From: Hyaloperonospora brassicae | Lineage: Eukaryota > Oomycota > Peronosporomycetes > Peronosporales > Peronosporaceae | Direction: 5' to 3' | DNA length: 64,000 nucleotides | Assembly (NCBI GenBank): GCA_947650285.1 | Contig: CANTFL010001470.1 | Coordinates: forward strand, 1-64,000 | In this document: piece after piece, positions 1 to 11,700 of the stretch | Position numbering within the stretch: position 1 is the first letter of the stretch | How the letters are laid out: the number at the start of each line of letters is the position of its first letter | Program-made: the position numbers and the translations under genes | Notes under the pieces: generated by a model | Seen by the model: the letters and a program-made list of their open reading frames with translations, nothing else | Database searches by the model: none | What the model was told of the DNA's origin: nothing

Positions 1-3000
1 TTTTACACATAAATGTGCGGATGTGTATTAGTTGTGTTACGTTGTGTTCGACTTTGAGGACATTAATTTCTGGGGTAATTATATTTGACTAATTTAACTA
101 CCATTTCTAATTGTTAGCTGTCGTTTCGGGAATCGACCATTCGGTCCTATCCCAAGATGATGCACCTATAAACTGATGTAGTGTTTGGGCATGATGACCT
201 GCTTTTAATATGCCAATTAATATTTTATCATCATACAAGTAATACACATAGAGTTTTATATCAAGAAATCCAAATTTTGTTATCGGAAAAGTTCATTACG
301 AGTATTTCACAAAATAGTTTGGTCGATACATGAGCGATAACCTTCTGTATGTACATTTAATATGCACACTACCTTGCCATGCCGCCCTATTTCCTACATC
401 ACCTACTAAACCTGGAACCTATTTGCAAATAAATAATTTTGGATTTGTACTGAAATCGATATTTTCATTCGTTAAAAGATTTGTGCCTTGAGTGTCGGAC
501 TCCTGTATTTTGTATCCATGTGATTAATCACATTTCACATAATATAAAGGTAGTCACAAATTTATAAAGGATACTTGACAGCACTATCTACGGATGAGAA
601 TGCCGTAACAAGATACCTGATTCTTGTACATTAAATTGCTCACTAATGTTGATAAATTCTCTGTATAGTCGTGGTAAAAGCCATACTGAGTACCGAAATG
701 TACGGTCTAACGCCTTGCTCAGGGTGATGGATATCTTTCGACGTGGCTGACAAGTGTCTACCCCTACTTGGCGTGTTTCGTAGTACACTGATTGTTATAC
801 TAAGTACACAACAAGGTATGTGTACTATACAGAAACCCATTCTACTTTATTGTACTACTTGCTTCACCATCGTCACACATTCCCCTACCAGACCGTCTGT
901 ATTGCGGATTGACAACCCATTCGTTCCCTCAATAGAGATCACCCTCAAAGAAAAAGTATAGCCTCACAATTTTGTGAAACTAGCTGCATGATGCCACCAG
1001 GCGACTAGTCAGAGACTTTTCCAACCATTCTCGAAGAGCAATTGATAGACGACAAATGTGATACCGTCGATTAGAGTGATGAAAATGCCGAGAGAAGCAC
1101 ACCTGCTCAAATCGAGGAGCGTTCCCGCGCACCTAATACATTCTCAGAAATCGTCGCGATATGAGGGCGCTCGCAGAATCCTCAAGGCCTTGAGCCTAGC
1201 ACTATTACCAACAAACTCAGTAAGTAACAATGTGACATGTTTCTGGCTGCGGAATACTCGTATAGGATTCACGTCCATTGCATCGCTGCGGGTCATACAA
1301 GACTACATCATCCAGCCTCCTACCCTCGACGGTGAGACACTTTACAAGTCGCACGCCAATCATTGGCAGGGTAAGACCTAATGCGAGGCAACAATGCCGA
1401 GCAAGAAAGAAGCACATTATACTCTACGTAAGCGCTATCTGACACCAGAAATGACCGATGGATCAAAGCTTCTTGAGGTTAATCGAATCGATACGTGGTG
1501 CTATATTACCCTCAGTGAGAAGCATTTTAATCATACCGTACCCGGGGGACACAGACATCGAGAATGATATTTGTTGAAACGCCGATCGGTATGACACGTG
1601 TGTATATTGCACAGCATAAAGACTCTAAGAGCAAGTGGCGACGCGGCCGATGTTCGCCTGAAACGATTCTTCGTCACGTTTTGCCTAGTTGAAGTTTAAA
1701 GCCGATAGCGCTAAGTACCTGAATTTTAGCAACAGAATTTGACCACGTGCTCAAATGCACATGAGTGCTTCGGGTGCAACGACAACCACCGGTCTTTGTC
1801 ATAGCATGATGGTAATGGTGTGAGCACGCTACATGATGTCGGGATTGATGCATGCCATCAAGAATAAAATCTTCAGAAGTCGCCTGGTCACTTGAGCTCA
1901 TAGGTTGATGTAGGACATTATATCGCGTCGAGTGATAGACACGCGCAGTGAGTGACTAGCAGATGATTACGATTTATGTTTGTATCCATTATTTTTAAAT
2001 AGGTGCTTGATATGGTCTCCTAAATAGATTCATTATATAGATCTTTTCTGACCTTACTTTTGCGTCTTTACGTTAGTCTTTTGCTTTCTCTGCAAGCACG
2101 TCTACGAGAGACTACGACGCACCTGCTAATATTGTTGTCGGTGTAGGTGAACTTATACTGTCGTCAGTTTACGGGAGGCGCCTCCGTACAATGACTGTAG
2201 AACCAAAACGACGTTGACGTTATTAAGTTTTCGCGCGGGCTCCATTTGTGACATGAAACGCTTCACGCTAGGATGTGTGCCAAATAGAAACTCATTGCGC
2301 CATGTGTTTATAGACTCCAGGGAACGATGCCACTTCATGAGTTCAAATGAGATTCATATTGAGTGCGTCGCTTTTAGTGTCTATGCACATGTAACTGTCA
2401 GTCCCTTGCTCATGCAGCAGAATAGGAGGAGGTTGATATCTCTACGGCATCCTATGTCAAAATCTTTCGAACAATCGACGAGCTGACGCAAAAAGTATTC
2501 GTGCGCGAGTGTCAATTCGCTAATAGGCTTACAAGGTAGAGGCACATTACACGTCTGCTACTTTGGTACCACGTGGGCTTTTACTGACGTTTCCAGTCAC
2601 AAGTTTATGTATGCTCTTTTGGAGCTGATACTAGCATCTCGTGTGCGTAGAACCTGAGTCGATGGCGTACTGCCGAGTGACTTCGAGTGGTCTGATACGA
2701 CCGGTAGCACTTTGCGAGATAAGTTGATGCTCGTGAGCAAGAAACGAGTCCGCTCAAAAGTCACGTACACGCACAAACCCTCAACATGGACGGAAGTAAT
2801 CGCTCAATCGTTCTCTACATGTTCATGCGCACTCATCGGTAGTGAAAGCATTGTCAACAGGCATCTCGTCATTTGTTGAGTACTGCGAGTCGCTCTATAT
2901 CTGGCTTCAGTTTCTAACACCCTCGGTATTGGAAAGGAATTGAAGCGATGGGCACTTGGGCGCGAGCTGATATTTTCGGACTGGTTCATCCTTCGTCGCC

Positions 3001-3278
3001 TGCTAAGGTACAATTCTTCCTTCAGCCTTTCGGACTGGGTCATCCCTCGTCGCCTGCTAAAGAACAGTTGTTCCTTGAGCACTTTGCTTTTAACAGGTGG
3101 TTCCGCGGAGGGATCCAGAGTGATCGGAACTGGATTCTTCCCGCCCTATACACACTGCCTGGGTGCAGAACAAGTGCCCTCATGTCGCTAATGCGCTTCC
3201 AACACTCGGGACTTCCGGGTACCATGGAGCAGAGTCGACTTCTGTAGCGCTTCATGGAGTCAGTCATCATTGACCTCA
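1..3278. other. Non-coding or unassigned flank
   Basis: I see no gene I can support here. Open frames are all under about 110 codons, overlap in several frames and show no recognisable motif. The first 600 bases are AT-rich. A frame at 1058-1381 has a faint resemblance to the start of a copia-type reverse transcriptase but is too weak to call. No LTR, rRNA or tRNA was recognised. Confidence 0.5.
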
Positions 3279-3420
3279 CTGCGCTAAGTTGACCAGGTTC
3301 GACAACGCATGTGTGGCAAGTCATGTTAGCCTTCAATGGAGTATATCAACTGAGATCTTATATCGTGAAAGTCGAATCGGATCGTCTAGGCATTATGAAG
3401 CGTTTTTGCTCTTACGAGAA
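3279..3420 (+). repeat. Dispersed repeat, copy 1
   Basis: This 142-bp stretch recurs at 25604-25745 in the same orientation, at the same length and with only scattered substitutions. In both places a trinucleotide repeat tract follows within about 75 bp, and similarity reappears beyond the tract. It could be part of an unrecognised mobile element or a fragment of a duplicated gene. The frames across it encode nothing I recognise. Confidence 0.75.
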
Positions 3421-3493
3421 GACGTCAGTCCCAGTCGAAGTCTTTGTACAAGCCTTAGTCGCTGTCGTAGTAAAAAGAGCAGGAATAGTAGCA

Positions 3494-3530
3494 GTCGTCG
3501 TCGTCGTCGTCGTAGCAGGAGGAGGAGGAG
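3494..3530 (+). repeat. Trinucleotide microsatellite (GTC)n/(GGA)n
   Basis: Six GTC units are followed by a short GGA run. The long Val and Arg/Ser runs predicted here are products of the repeat, not evidence of a protein. The tract lies just 3' of the dispersed repeat, as it does in the second copy. Confidence 0.85.
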
Positions 3531-4698
3531 TGGTGATTGTGGCCATTCAGCAGAAGAAATAGCCGACAACGTCGCAGTAGATCAGCCAATATGTATTACA
3601 GCGCAACGCAGCGTTCGACCTGAGCTTCTGCCTGCTCTACAACCAGTTCACACATAAAGCCGACTGCTTTGCCGTTGCCAGCTCCAGCCTCCTCGCATGC
3701 GGCTGTCGTGACTCGTGCACTGCAGCAAACGATTTAAGCTTCGTCACAATAAGTGTCGGCGAGACAGCGACTCGGCTATGCTGCCGTTGCGGCTGGAGTC
3801 GTCCAATTGTCGGTGGATAAGCGGCCTACTGGACCGCCATGTACATATGCTACAGCACCGGCCGCGGCGGCAGATTTGGCAAAAACGTCGTGACAGCCAC
3901 GAAGCAAAGACATAGGATGGGTGCTCGTAGGACGCTGCGAGCGTCTCCGCTAGTAGCGCAGACGAGGAACACTCGAGGTTGTCGTGCCGTTACTCTTCCA
4001 TGCTAGACAGTGATGACGTATCGGCCAAAAGCTGTTGTCTTTGCCTCTGGTGTCACTTGGCGAGCACACCATGATCCATTCTCGAGGTTTTCGGCATGAT
4101 TTTCGACAACAGCAAGCACAGATTGTCGGTGCGTGACAGAGGGTACCGTTACAGGCGTGCGGGAAGCGACCGCTATCCGCCGGTTATCCAGCGCTGGTCA
4201 TTTTCGGTTTCAATCCACCCGAATTGCAACGTGAGTGCAAGCACCTTTGCTTTTTTCAAGGTCGTGGCGCTGTTCGAAGACTCTTTGTAGGAAGTAAAGT
4301 GTTATCACGCATTACAGTTCACTCTATCGGCCTAGCGCTGTCTGCTCACCACAGCAGGCCACACGAATACTAGTATTGCCACGAGTTTGTTGCACTAGTG
4401 CTTTTTTCGCACGCTTCCTGCTGAGTTCGAGACGGCAGTTGGTCGGCTCGTCGTCCGTGTTGTCCACGGTCTGACAAGCCAATTGATGATACCATGCGAG
4501 GGAGGAAGAGGGTAGCAATCTGTAGTTAGCGATAGCAATACAGTTAGGAAACGAGGGCATTCGTCGCGTTCGCTCGGCGATACCGGCCCACACCATCTCT
4601 GTTTGAGCACACACGAAGCATTCAAAATGCCCTAGTGACCAGCCAGTCCACATTCTGTAGTGCGTGGTAAGCCTTCCTGCTTCAATGACAGCTGGTGC
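3531..4698. other. Intergenic region downstream of the RlmN-like gene
   Basis: No supportable gene. Short frames on both strands (for example 3715-3915 plus and 4324-4653 minus) match nothing I know and have no start or splice context worth trusting. The right edge is the 3' side of the minus-strand RlmN-like gene, so its 3' UTR and poly(A) site should lie below 4699. I saw no clear signal. Confidence 0.5.
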
Positions 4699-6138
4699 TT
4701 AGTCTACACGACCACGTCCACGACGGGCGATCCCGATGGCAAAGACCGCAATCGCTGCTCCCAATAAAGCGAGCCCAATGGCTTGTTGATGCTCGTCCAC
4801 AAAGTCGTTGCCGCGCGTCAGCCATGATGAAACGAAAGACGTTGTGACGGGTGAAGCGTCTGCACTCTCGCTGTCCAACGTCGAGGTATGCTTCACGTTC
4901 TTTTCTTGCGACCTTTTGCTTCTCCGCGGGCCAAGATCTTCAATGTCCCGTTGCACAGTATTACCGTCAGGCTTGTTCTTCAACGCCAATTGACCACACG
5001 CGCCGTCGATGTCAGTGCCATGGTTTTCGCGAATCGTGGCCTTGAGGTTATATGGTTCGCGCAGGACGGCGTGGAACGCACGAATGTCTTCTGGTGGCGG
5101 GGAGCGAAACTGCGCACCAACGTCGGTAGGATTGTACGGGATCAGGTTCACGTGCACCGATCGATTGTGAAGTAGCTGTCCAAGTTTATGAGCAGTCTCG
5201 ATTGAGTCATTGACGCCCGCTAGCATGCAGTACTCCACCATCACAAGACGCCCTTCCCTGCACAAAACGAAACAACATGAACCATAGCAGCAACACGCAT
5301 GTCAACTCAGTTCGTCTCGAAGAGCACTACAACATCATCATCATCAGCAGCAGTGGCCGCTCCATCACACAACACACAGTACACGAACGTACTTCATTGC
5401 GAGGTGGTCGTCGATAGCTGCCATTAGTTTGTCCAACGGGTAGGCAGTGGACGTAGGTACAATCTCACTGCGCATCTCCTGCGTCGGAGCGTGCAGTGAC
5501 AGTGCCAGTCGCACAAGCGGCGCATCGTGTGAAAGCTGTCGAATACGATGGATCACGCCCACGGTCGACAGCGTAATGTGCTTGGGTGCCAGTCCAAAGA
5601 CGTTGGTCATGGCTCGAATGGCGGCCAACACGGCGTCGTAGTTGTTCAGCGGCTCGCCCATGCCCATGAACACCACGTTTCGAATCGGTACCACACGGTT
5701 TGCATGGGCCAGTTGCTCCAGGATCTCGCCACTGCACAAGTCCGCAATGATGCCGAGCGTGCCCGTCGCGCAGAACGTGCAGGCCATTTGACAGCCCACT
5801 TGGGAGCTCACGCAAAGCGTATTGCGGCCTTTGTGGCGCATGATCACCGCCTCGATTTCGTGCTCGTCCTGCAGCTGAAGTAGCAGCTTCACCGTACCAT
5901 CGGCCGAGCGCTGTTCGGTTGTCACGGACGTTGTAAAGGGCACAAAGTGGTCGCGCAGCTGCGTTCGAAGTGTCTTGGGGATGCCCGGGATCTCAGCAAA
6001 CGAGGCTTCTGGATGCTGCGCTAGGAACCGCCATATCGTCAGCGCATGGAGCTCCTTGAAGTCGTGCGTCCGCAGAAACGCGGGCAGCGTCTTCTGGTCA
6101 AACACGGGCAGCGGACGCAGCGTGTGCTTTTTGACCAT
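4699..6138 (-). CDS. RlmN-like radical-SAM RNA methyltransferase with C-terminal membrane tail
   Basis: The RlmN family methylates C2 of adenine in 23S rRNA (A2503) and some tRNAs, using S-adenosylmethionine and a 4Fe-4S cluster. The gene has two exons, 6138-5393 and 5257-4699, which join in phase to 434 codons. The cluster cysteines are C116, C120 and C123 (CxxxCxxC). C109 and C336 match the two catalytic cysteines of RlmN. GMGEP starts at residue 159, and a DID-ACGQL motif surrounds C336. The ATG at 6138 was chosen because an in-frame TGA lies 27 nt upstream. Residues after about 345 are not part of the bacterial enzyme: a charged, Ser-rich linker, then a hydrophobic helix at about 408-426 ending in RRGRGR. 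That looks like a tail anchor. There is no obvious N-terminal targeting peptide. The family call is firm; membrane attachment and organelle are inferred. No bacterial-type operon context is present. Confidence 0.93.
5258..5392 (-). other. Intron in the RlmN-like gene
   Basis: The 135-nt intron has donor GTACGT at 5392 and acceptor TTTGTGCAG ending at 5258. Splicing joins ...AA to G..., restoring the RlmN reading frame across a Lys codon. Without splicing the frame ends in a stop soon after the donor. The GTACGT donor and short length suit a compact eukaryotic genome such as an oomycete. Confidence 0.85.
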
Positions 6139-7167
6139 TCGTGCGTTCGTGTCCAGTGGAGTTCACGTGAATGGGTACAAAAAGACGACCACGACGAGCT
6201 CTTGGGGTTTCGGTCCCGTGCGACACACTGTTGGCTCGTTTATGATGCCGATATACCCATTTACAGGACAATCGACTTGGATCGCATGTGGCGGACGAAA
6301 GACGCAGTGTCCACTCACGCCACGTTTGTACACGCGTTCTCCTGCTCTCCTGTCGGTGGTGAGTGGAGGATCGGAATCAGATTTTTCCGTCTCGCAAAGC
6401 GCCTCGAATGGTCATGTGGCTAGCACCAGGCAGGAAACACCAGACCATAGCTCGATGTGTGCATTGAGACGCGTAAGTCGCTTTGTAGCGCGTCCGTCAG
6501 CTGAACAGATCGTGACCGTGAAGCGCGTGTAGCGATACTGGTTGACAGGAATCAAGTGCGTAAGAAAGCAGCTGCAGAGGTGCAATGCGATGGAGCAGGC
6601 GAGTCGGGTGTTGTTGTAGCGATTGAGCAATTTGATCGGATGAGGACCTCAAGCGGACTCGTGTCCACGCTGATGTGTCAACGCTATCGTGCGGATGTCG
6701 CGACGCCTGGTACATGGTAGTAGCTATCGACGGTCCAAGTTGAGTAAAATTTGCTGTTTGTGAAGCGAGCACGACGACGTTCGGTCGAGAATATTGTGCA
6801 ATCAATATACTGCCACGCGAGGGGATGAAGTCACGCATTGGTTTTGACCATCCGGCCGTGAACATATTAGCCTCAAATCCGACGTACAGCTGACACGAAA
6901 TGGGAATGAGTACTGCGTACGTGAACAAGTCGAGGGACGTGCTGACACGATCATCTCGTTTCGTTATCGGGAACCCGCACCATCAAGCATTCCAATTCTC
7001 GCGAGGAGCTATCAAATGGTGCTACCGCATACTGTGTGCGTCATGGAAGACCTTATCTTTGTCATGTAGAGTCTCTCGACCACACGACAGTCAGCAGCGA
7101 AAGGTCACGAACACACGCTCACGCAACACGGTACAGTCACCGCGCAACCTGCGTAGATAGAGATGCC
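6139..7167. other. Upstream intergenic region with one unsupported frame
   Basis: This region holds the 5' side and probable promoter of the minus-strand RlmN-like gene, but no core promoter motif is clear. A 143-codon frame on the minus strand (6497-6928) starts only at a TTG and resembles nothing I know. It could be an exon of an unrecognised gene or chance. Element A begins at the right edge. Confidence 0.4.
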
Positions 7168-7172
7168 TGTCC

Positions 7173-7613
7173 TGTAACGGGGTAGCCCGTTACATGAAAG
7201 TGTCATTGAAACAATTTGACAATAAAGAATATTACGTCAAATATTCTTTTAACAACATCACAGAGCATGATGATATTGTTGAAGATGACCGAAGGGTCTA
7301 CTCATTGGTTGATATCGTGATGATATCAACCCACCAATCGCTGCTAGACGCGCGCAATGGGTGGTGAGTAGACGTTATCATACATTTAGTTACATTAGTA
7401 TAATTAAGTCAGGACAAACAGAGATACAAGAGTTATAGAACTTAATTATATTAATAACAGTTTTACTTTTTCTACGACCAGAGTCTTTCACCTTAGTCGT
7501 TCTACCTTCCTCTGTATAGTTCTACACCTGACTGGGCACTGACTATCACTACAGTCAGTGATCGTAAACTCCGTACTGGTTGACCAGTACGTAGTCGTCG
7601 GTGCCCCGTTACA
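7173..7613 (+). repeat. Element A 5' LTR
   Basis: The 441-bp LTR opens with a perfect 9-bp inverted repeat (TGTAACGGG, 4-base loop, CCCGTTACA) and ends GCCCCGTTACA. It contains further hairpins, including the 10-bp GGTTGATATC/GATATCAACC pair. It matches the D-G LTRs closely, but differs strongly from its own partner at 14466 over the last ~150 bp. Confidence 0.95.
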
Positions 7614-7615
7614 CC

Positions 7616-7624
7616 TGTTAGCAC
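7616..7624 (+). other. Element A primer-binding site (altered)
   Basis: TGTTAGCAC lies 2 bp inside the LTR. In element C the same position reads TGGTAGCAC, whose first eight bases complement the 3' end of many initiator-Met tRNAs. A and D-G carry one change, G to T at position 3. The tRNA identity is inferred from the general pattern of initiator-Met priming. Confidence 0.5.
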
Positions 7625-7663
7625 TGTTTAGTCCGTCCAAGGACCACAACCTCATCTCCTAAC

Positions 7664-8778
7664 ATGAACATGTTGGACGAAGTCGAAGGCGGCATATTTC
7701 ACGGAACCCGTGAAGGCTACTCCCATTTGAGTGACATCGAATGGAGTGCGATCCAACGAATGAGCTCGACCGTTGGTGAGGAAGCCATATGGGCCATGCT
7801 ATCCACAAGGGATAGAGACCAGCAGCATTCCGTCATTAGCAAGTTTTTGCAACGAGAACTTGATGAGTCGCGAGCGAAGGTTATCTTGTTGCAACAACAA
7901 GATAACCAGCGGAACGAAGAACTGAGACAGCCTCAGTCCGCGCAGTCGACACGGGAGCGTCGACCGGGGTCTCTAAAGCTAGAGATCTCCAAGTATCACG
8001 GAGTCGAGGATGACTCCCTGTTAAGATAATTCGTCGAAGTCGAAGATGCCATCGAGGCCCGTCTCATCGACGATGAGCGAATGCAAGTTGAATTTGCTCA
8101 GTCGTACTTGGCAGGGGACGCCAGGAATTGGGCCCTGAATCTCAAGTTGCACGACCCAAACGTGTTTGGTTCGTTAGATATCTTCAAGACCCTGCTCAGT
8201 GAGACGTTTGAGCCTCCCAGGGCAGAGTTTTGGACACTATCTGAACTCCTCGGAATCAAACAGGGTAATCGTAAGGTTCACGCTTACGCTCAGCACGTAC
8301 ACCACCTTGCAATCTGCATGGTAGTGAACCCTGTGAGTGAATTTGTGTTGATCACAATATTCATTCAAGGGCTGTCCGATGGTTCCGTCAGGGACCACCT
8401 GTTCCGCGGAGAGCTAAGACGCTCTTTGAAGCAATCTTCGCTGCGGAGCAGGAAGACTTTAGTGTGAGACAGGCTCACACTACGCTGACCCCTTTTCGTC
8501 CACAGAGACGATCAGCGGTCGGAGGCCCAGAGCCAACGGACCTCTGTAATGTTGAGGGCGAGAAACCTAGCCCTGCGAATGACAAGCGATCGGCGAGATG
8601 TCATCGCTGTCATAAACTGGGACACTACGCATATGAATGCAGTATTCCCCGCTCAGTACCTCGCGGTGCTGAGCGCAGTAATCGTCCACCAGTAAGAAGA
8701 ACTAGAGGGCGAGGGTCCGATGCTGTTGCAAAACCTCAACATCGAGACCAACCATCCGGAAATGGTCGGGGTCAGTAG
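7664..8778 (+). pseudogene. gag: Element A gag (nucleocapsid protein), broken
   Basis: This is the same Gag as the intact 371-residue copies in D, E and F. It has a coiled-coil-like N-terminal third, a retrotrans_gag capsid region and a basic tail with a CCHC zinc knuckle (CxxCxxxxHxxxxC near 8600). Two lesions break it: an in-frame TAA at 8027-8029, where intact copies read TGG, and a 1-bp deletion near 8415 (one T lost), which shifts the knuckle into another frame. Confidence 0.9.
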
Positions 8779-11700
8779 GGGCGGAGCACCCTACTGATTC
8801 AGCAACATCAAGAGAATTTGCAAATCTCTTGACGAAGGTTGCTCCCGACACGCAGTCCCTGTGTGTCTCTGCACTTGGTGCTGAGGTGTCTCTCATCACC
8901 TTGATATGGAAGTGACAAAGGACTTGTCACCTCGCGCCCTAGTTGACTGTGGGGCGTCGAACAATTTTGTTCGTCGCCAGTCGCTAGAGGCAGAAAGTTT
9001 CAACTTCGTGGTGCGGGAGATCCCTCCAACGAGAATGCGGTGCGCCTAGCGACAGGCGCATCGATCACTGTAAAAAAACGTGTCGTCGGAATCCACTACA
9101 CGTTAAAAGATGAACAGTACGATGATGATTTCATCGTACTCGACCTGGATGACAAGTTCGATGTCATCCTAGGACTATCTTGTCTCAGGAGATACAAGCC
9201 AAGGGTGAGCTGGCAGCATCGATCAGTTTCGATACCTGCTACTTGTTCCTCAGATGAAGATCTGAAGAATGTCTTGGAACGCCCACATCTACGTGGGTGT
9301 ACTACGAGCGAGTGCGATGGTCTCACTCGTGGTACGGTCGTTAGCACGACTGTACAAGAACACAATGCAGATGATCACTACATTGTGGAGAAAGCTCTCC
9401 TGGACCCTGTGGATGTGACATCCCAGGAAGTAATCGAGACAGTAAATGTCTTGGTTATTGATGGATCAAGCGTAGGAGATTACACGCTTAATCTGGTTGT
9501 GCCTCCGAAACTAACTTCGGAGATAACTCAATTGCCGACGCTAGAACCGAAACGGTTCTTGCGTGATCTGCGCATTGGCAAAGTCAAGCAGATCTGCATA
9601 CTCGTCACAGAGGACGGGTGCGTTACCGATATTCGATCGGCAACGGTGTATACTGAGACCGAGAGGGTTCTCAGCAGTTCATCGATGGACGAAACTGTCA
9701 TCGATGAGAAGACTCGGATTAAGAGATAGGAATCTCAATCCTGGAGGTCGCTTCAGGCAAATCCTTTGTATAAGGATTTGATCGAATTCAAAGATGTGTT
9801 CCCTGAATCCGTGCCATGCGAGTTGCCTAAGGACAAAAGCACTCGACACAAGATCGAGCTCAAGCCGGGCTCGAAGTACTGTGTCATGAGGCATTGGCCA
9901 CTGCCTCGTGAACGAGTACTAGCGATCCACAAGCTCTTTACCGATCGCTTAGCATCGGGCCATGTGAGGGAATCAACTTCTCCTCACAGCTCTCCGACCT
10001 TCTGTGTGCGAAAAGCCACAGGAGGATGGCGGATAGTGCACGCATATAACAAGTTGAATGCTGCAACGGTACCGGCTCAGACGCCGATACCAAGGAAGGA
10101 CGTAATCATAGATGGTATGTCAAAGAGTACCATATTCTCGTCCATGGATCTGATGGACGGATTCTATCAGATCCTCATGCGTGAACGGGATATCCCGTAC
10201 ACAGCAGTGAGCACCCCCAGCGGTATGCTGTGGTAGTGGCTAGTGATGCCACAGGGGCTGAGTAATGCCCCTGCTACTTTCAACAGATGTGTTACAAATA
10301 TGTTGAGACCGGTGCGTGATTCCGCACCGAGTTACTTCGACGATGTGTTCGTCCATAGCCGGGATATGGACGGAATGACGGACGTTGAAGTTCACAGGAC
10401 TCATGTTCGTCAGGTTCTTCAACTTATGCGCCAGCATAACTTTTATGCCAATATCAAGAAGTGCATATTCGCGGTTAGCGAAATACCACTTCTTGGGTGC
10501 ATTGTGGGTAAACACGGCGTACGCCCTGATCCCGAAAAGATCAAGGCGATCACCGACTGGCCAGTGCCAGTCGATGTCGAGGGACTTCGTAAGTTCCTTG
10601 GCTTAGCAGCGTTCTTACACAAGTACTCTCGCAACTACGCCGAGATGACGGTACATATTTCTTGAGTAAACAAGAAAGATGTGAAGTGTTCATGGAACGC
10701 TGACTGTCAGCTTTCCTTTAAAAGTATAAAGAAATGCTTGATGCAATCGCCCATCTTGGCGATTGCAGATCAGAACAGACCATTTCATGTGGTCTGTGAC
10801 GCCAGCGATTTTGCTATCGGCTGTGCGTTGATGCAATACGAAACAGGCGGCGCAGAGCGCGTTGTCTAACGTCAATCGTGTCAGATGCAACCAGCTGAAC
10901 GCAACTACCCAGTGCATGACAAGGAACTACTTGCCATGAAGTATGCACTGGCTAAGTTCCGGGTCTATCTCCTGGGAGATAGACCGTTCATCGTCTATAC
11001 GGACCATGCGTCACTACGCACGGCCGTAAACAGTCCACACCTCTCGCAAAGGATGGCGAGTTGGCTGTCCTTCTTCGCGGAGTATAACTTCTCCGTGGAG
11101 TACAAGCCAGAACGACTTAATGTCGTCGCTGATTCGTTATCACGTCGGCCCGACTTCGAACCAACGTCCCGAGTCAACAGTGAGGCTTTGCCCACTGTTG
11201 CGACACTGTCCATCAGTGTGCCTTCGTCGCCTTTACTCGACGACGTGCGGAAAGCATACGCAGGAGACACGAATGTCTCCGTTTGATGGGTCATCTTGCG
11301 AACCTATCCCGAAAATCCTTGTCGGGTTTGCCGGCTCTGTACCGTTCCTCTTTGGATAGGTACACGACTCGCGATGGCCTGCTATATTATTCAGCAGTTA
11401 CTGACGACACGCCTCGTGTCGTCGTTCCCGATCATGATGATTTGCGATTACGCATCATGTTCGAATGTCACGAAGCCCAAGCAGGTGGCCATCGTGGGAG
11501 AGAAAAGTCTTACCTCACGGTAAGTCGTGACTTTTATTAGCCCCGCCAGTATCAGTCTGTACGCAAGTACATACGTGCTTGCGAGGTTTGTCAACGGGTG
11601 AAGCCTAGTCCTTCATCCCGTGCACCATTACAACCTCTGCCGGTCCCGACAGAGTGTTGGGAGTCCGCGTCCATGGACTTTGTCTTCGAATTTCTCGGAG

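Noticed and set aside
1058..1500. Possible copia-type RT start (QPPT-like stretch before HANHW)
   Set aside because: Only a few residues fit, frames are broken, and no other copia domain, LTR or primer site is nearby.
3311..3657. Frames of 83 and 122 codons with poly-Val or Arg/Ser runs
   Set aside because: They are translations of a microsatellite; the paired copy at 25636-26088 has a different tract.
7616..7624. tRNA gene or fragment at the primer site
   Set aside because: Only about nine bases fit a tRNA end, which is a priming site and not a gene. No cloverleaf was found in the window.
9096..9365. Many 60-125-codon frames opposite gag and pol, for example this one
   Set aside because: They mirror conserved sense coding, have no shared start or motif and are not extended in any copy, unlike the antisense frame near the 3' LTR.
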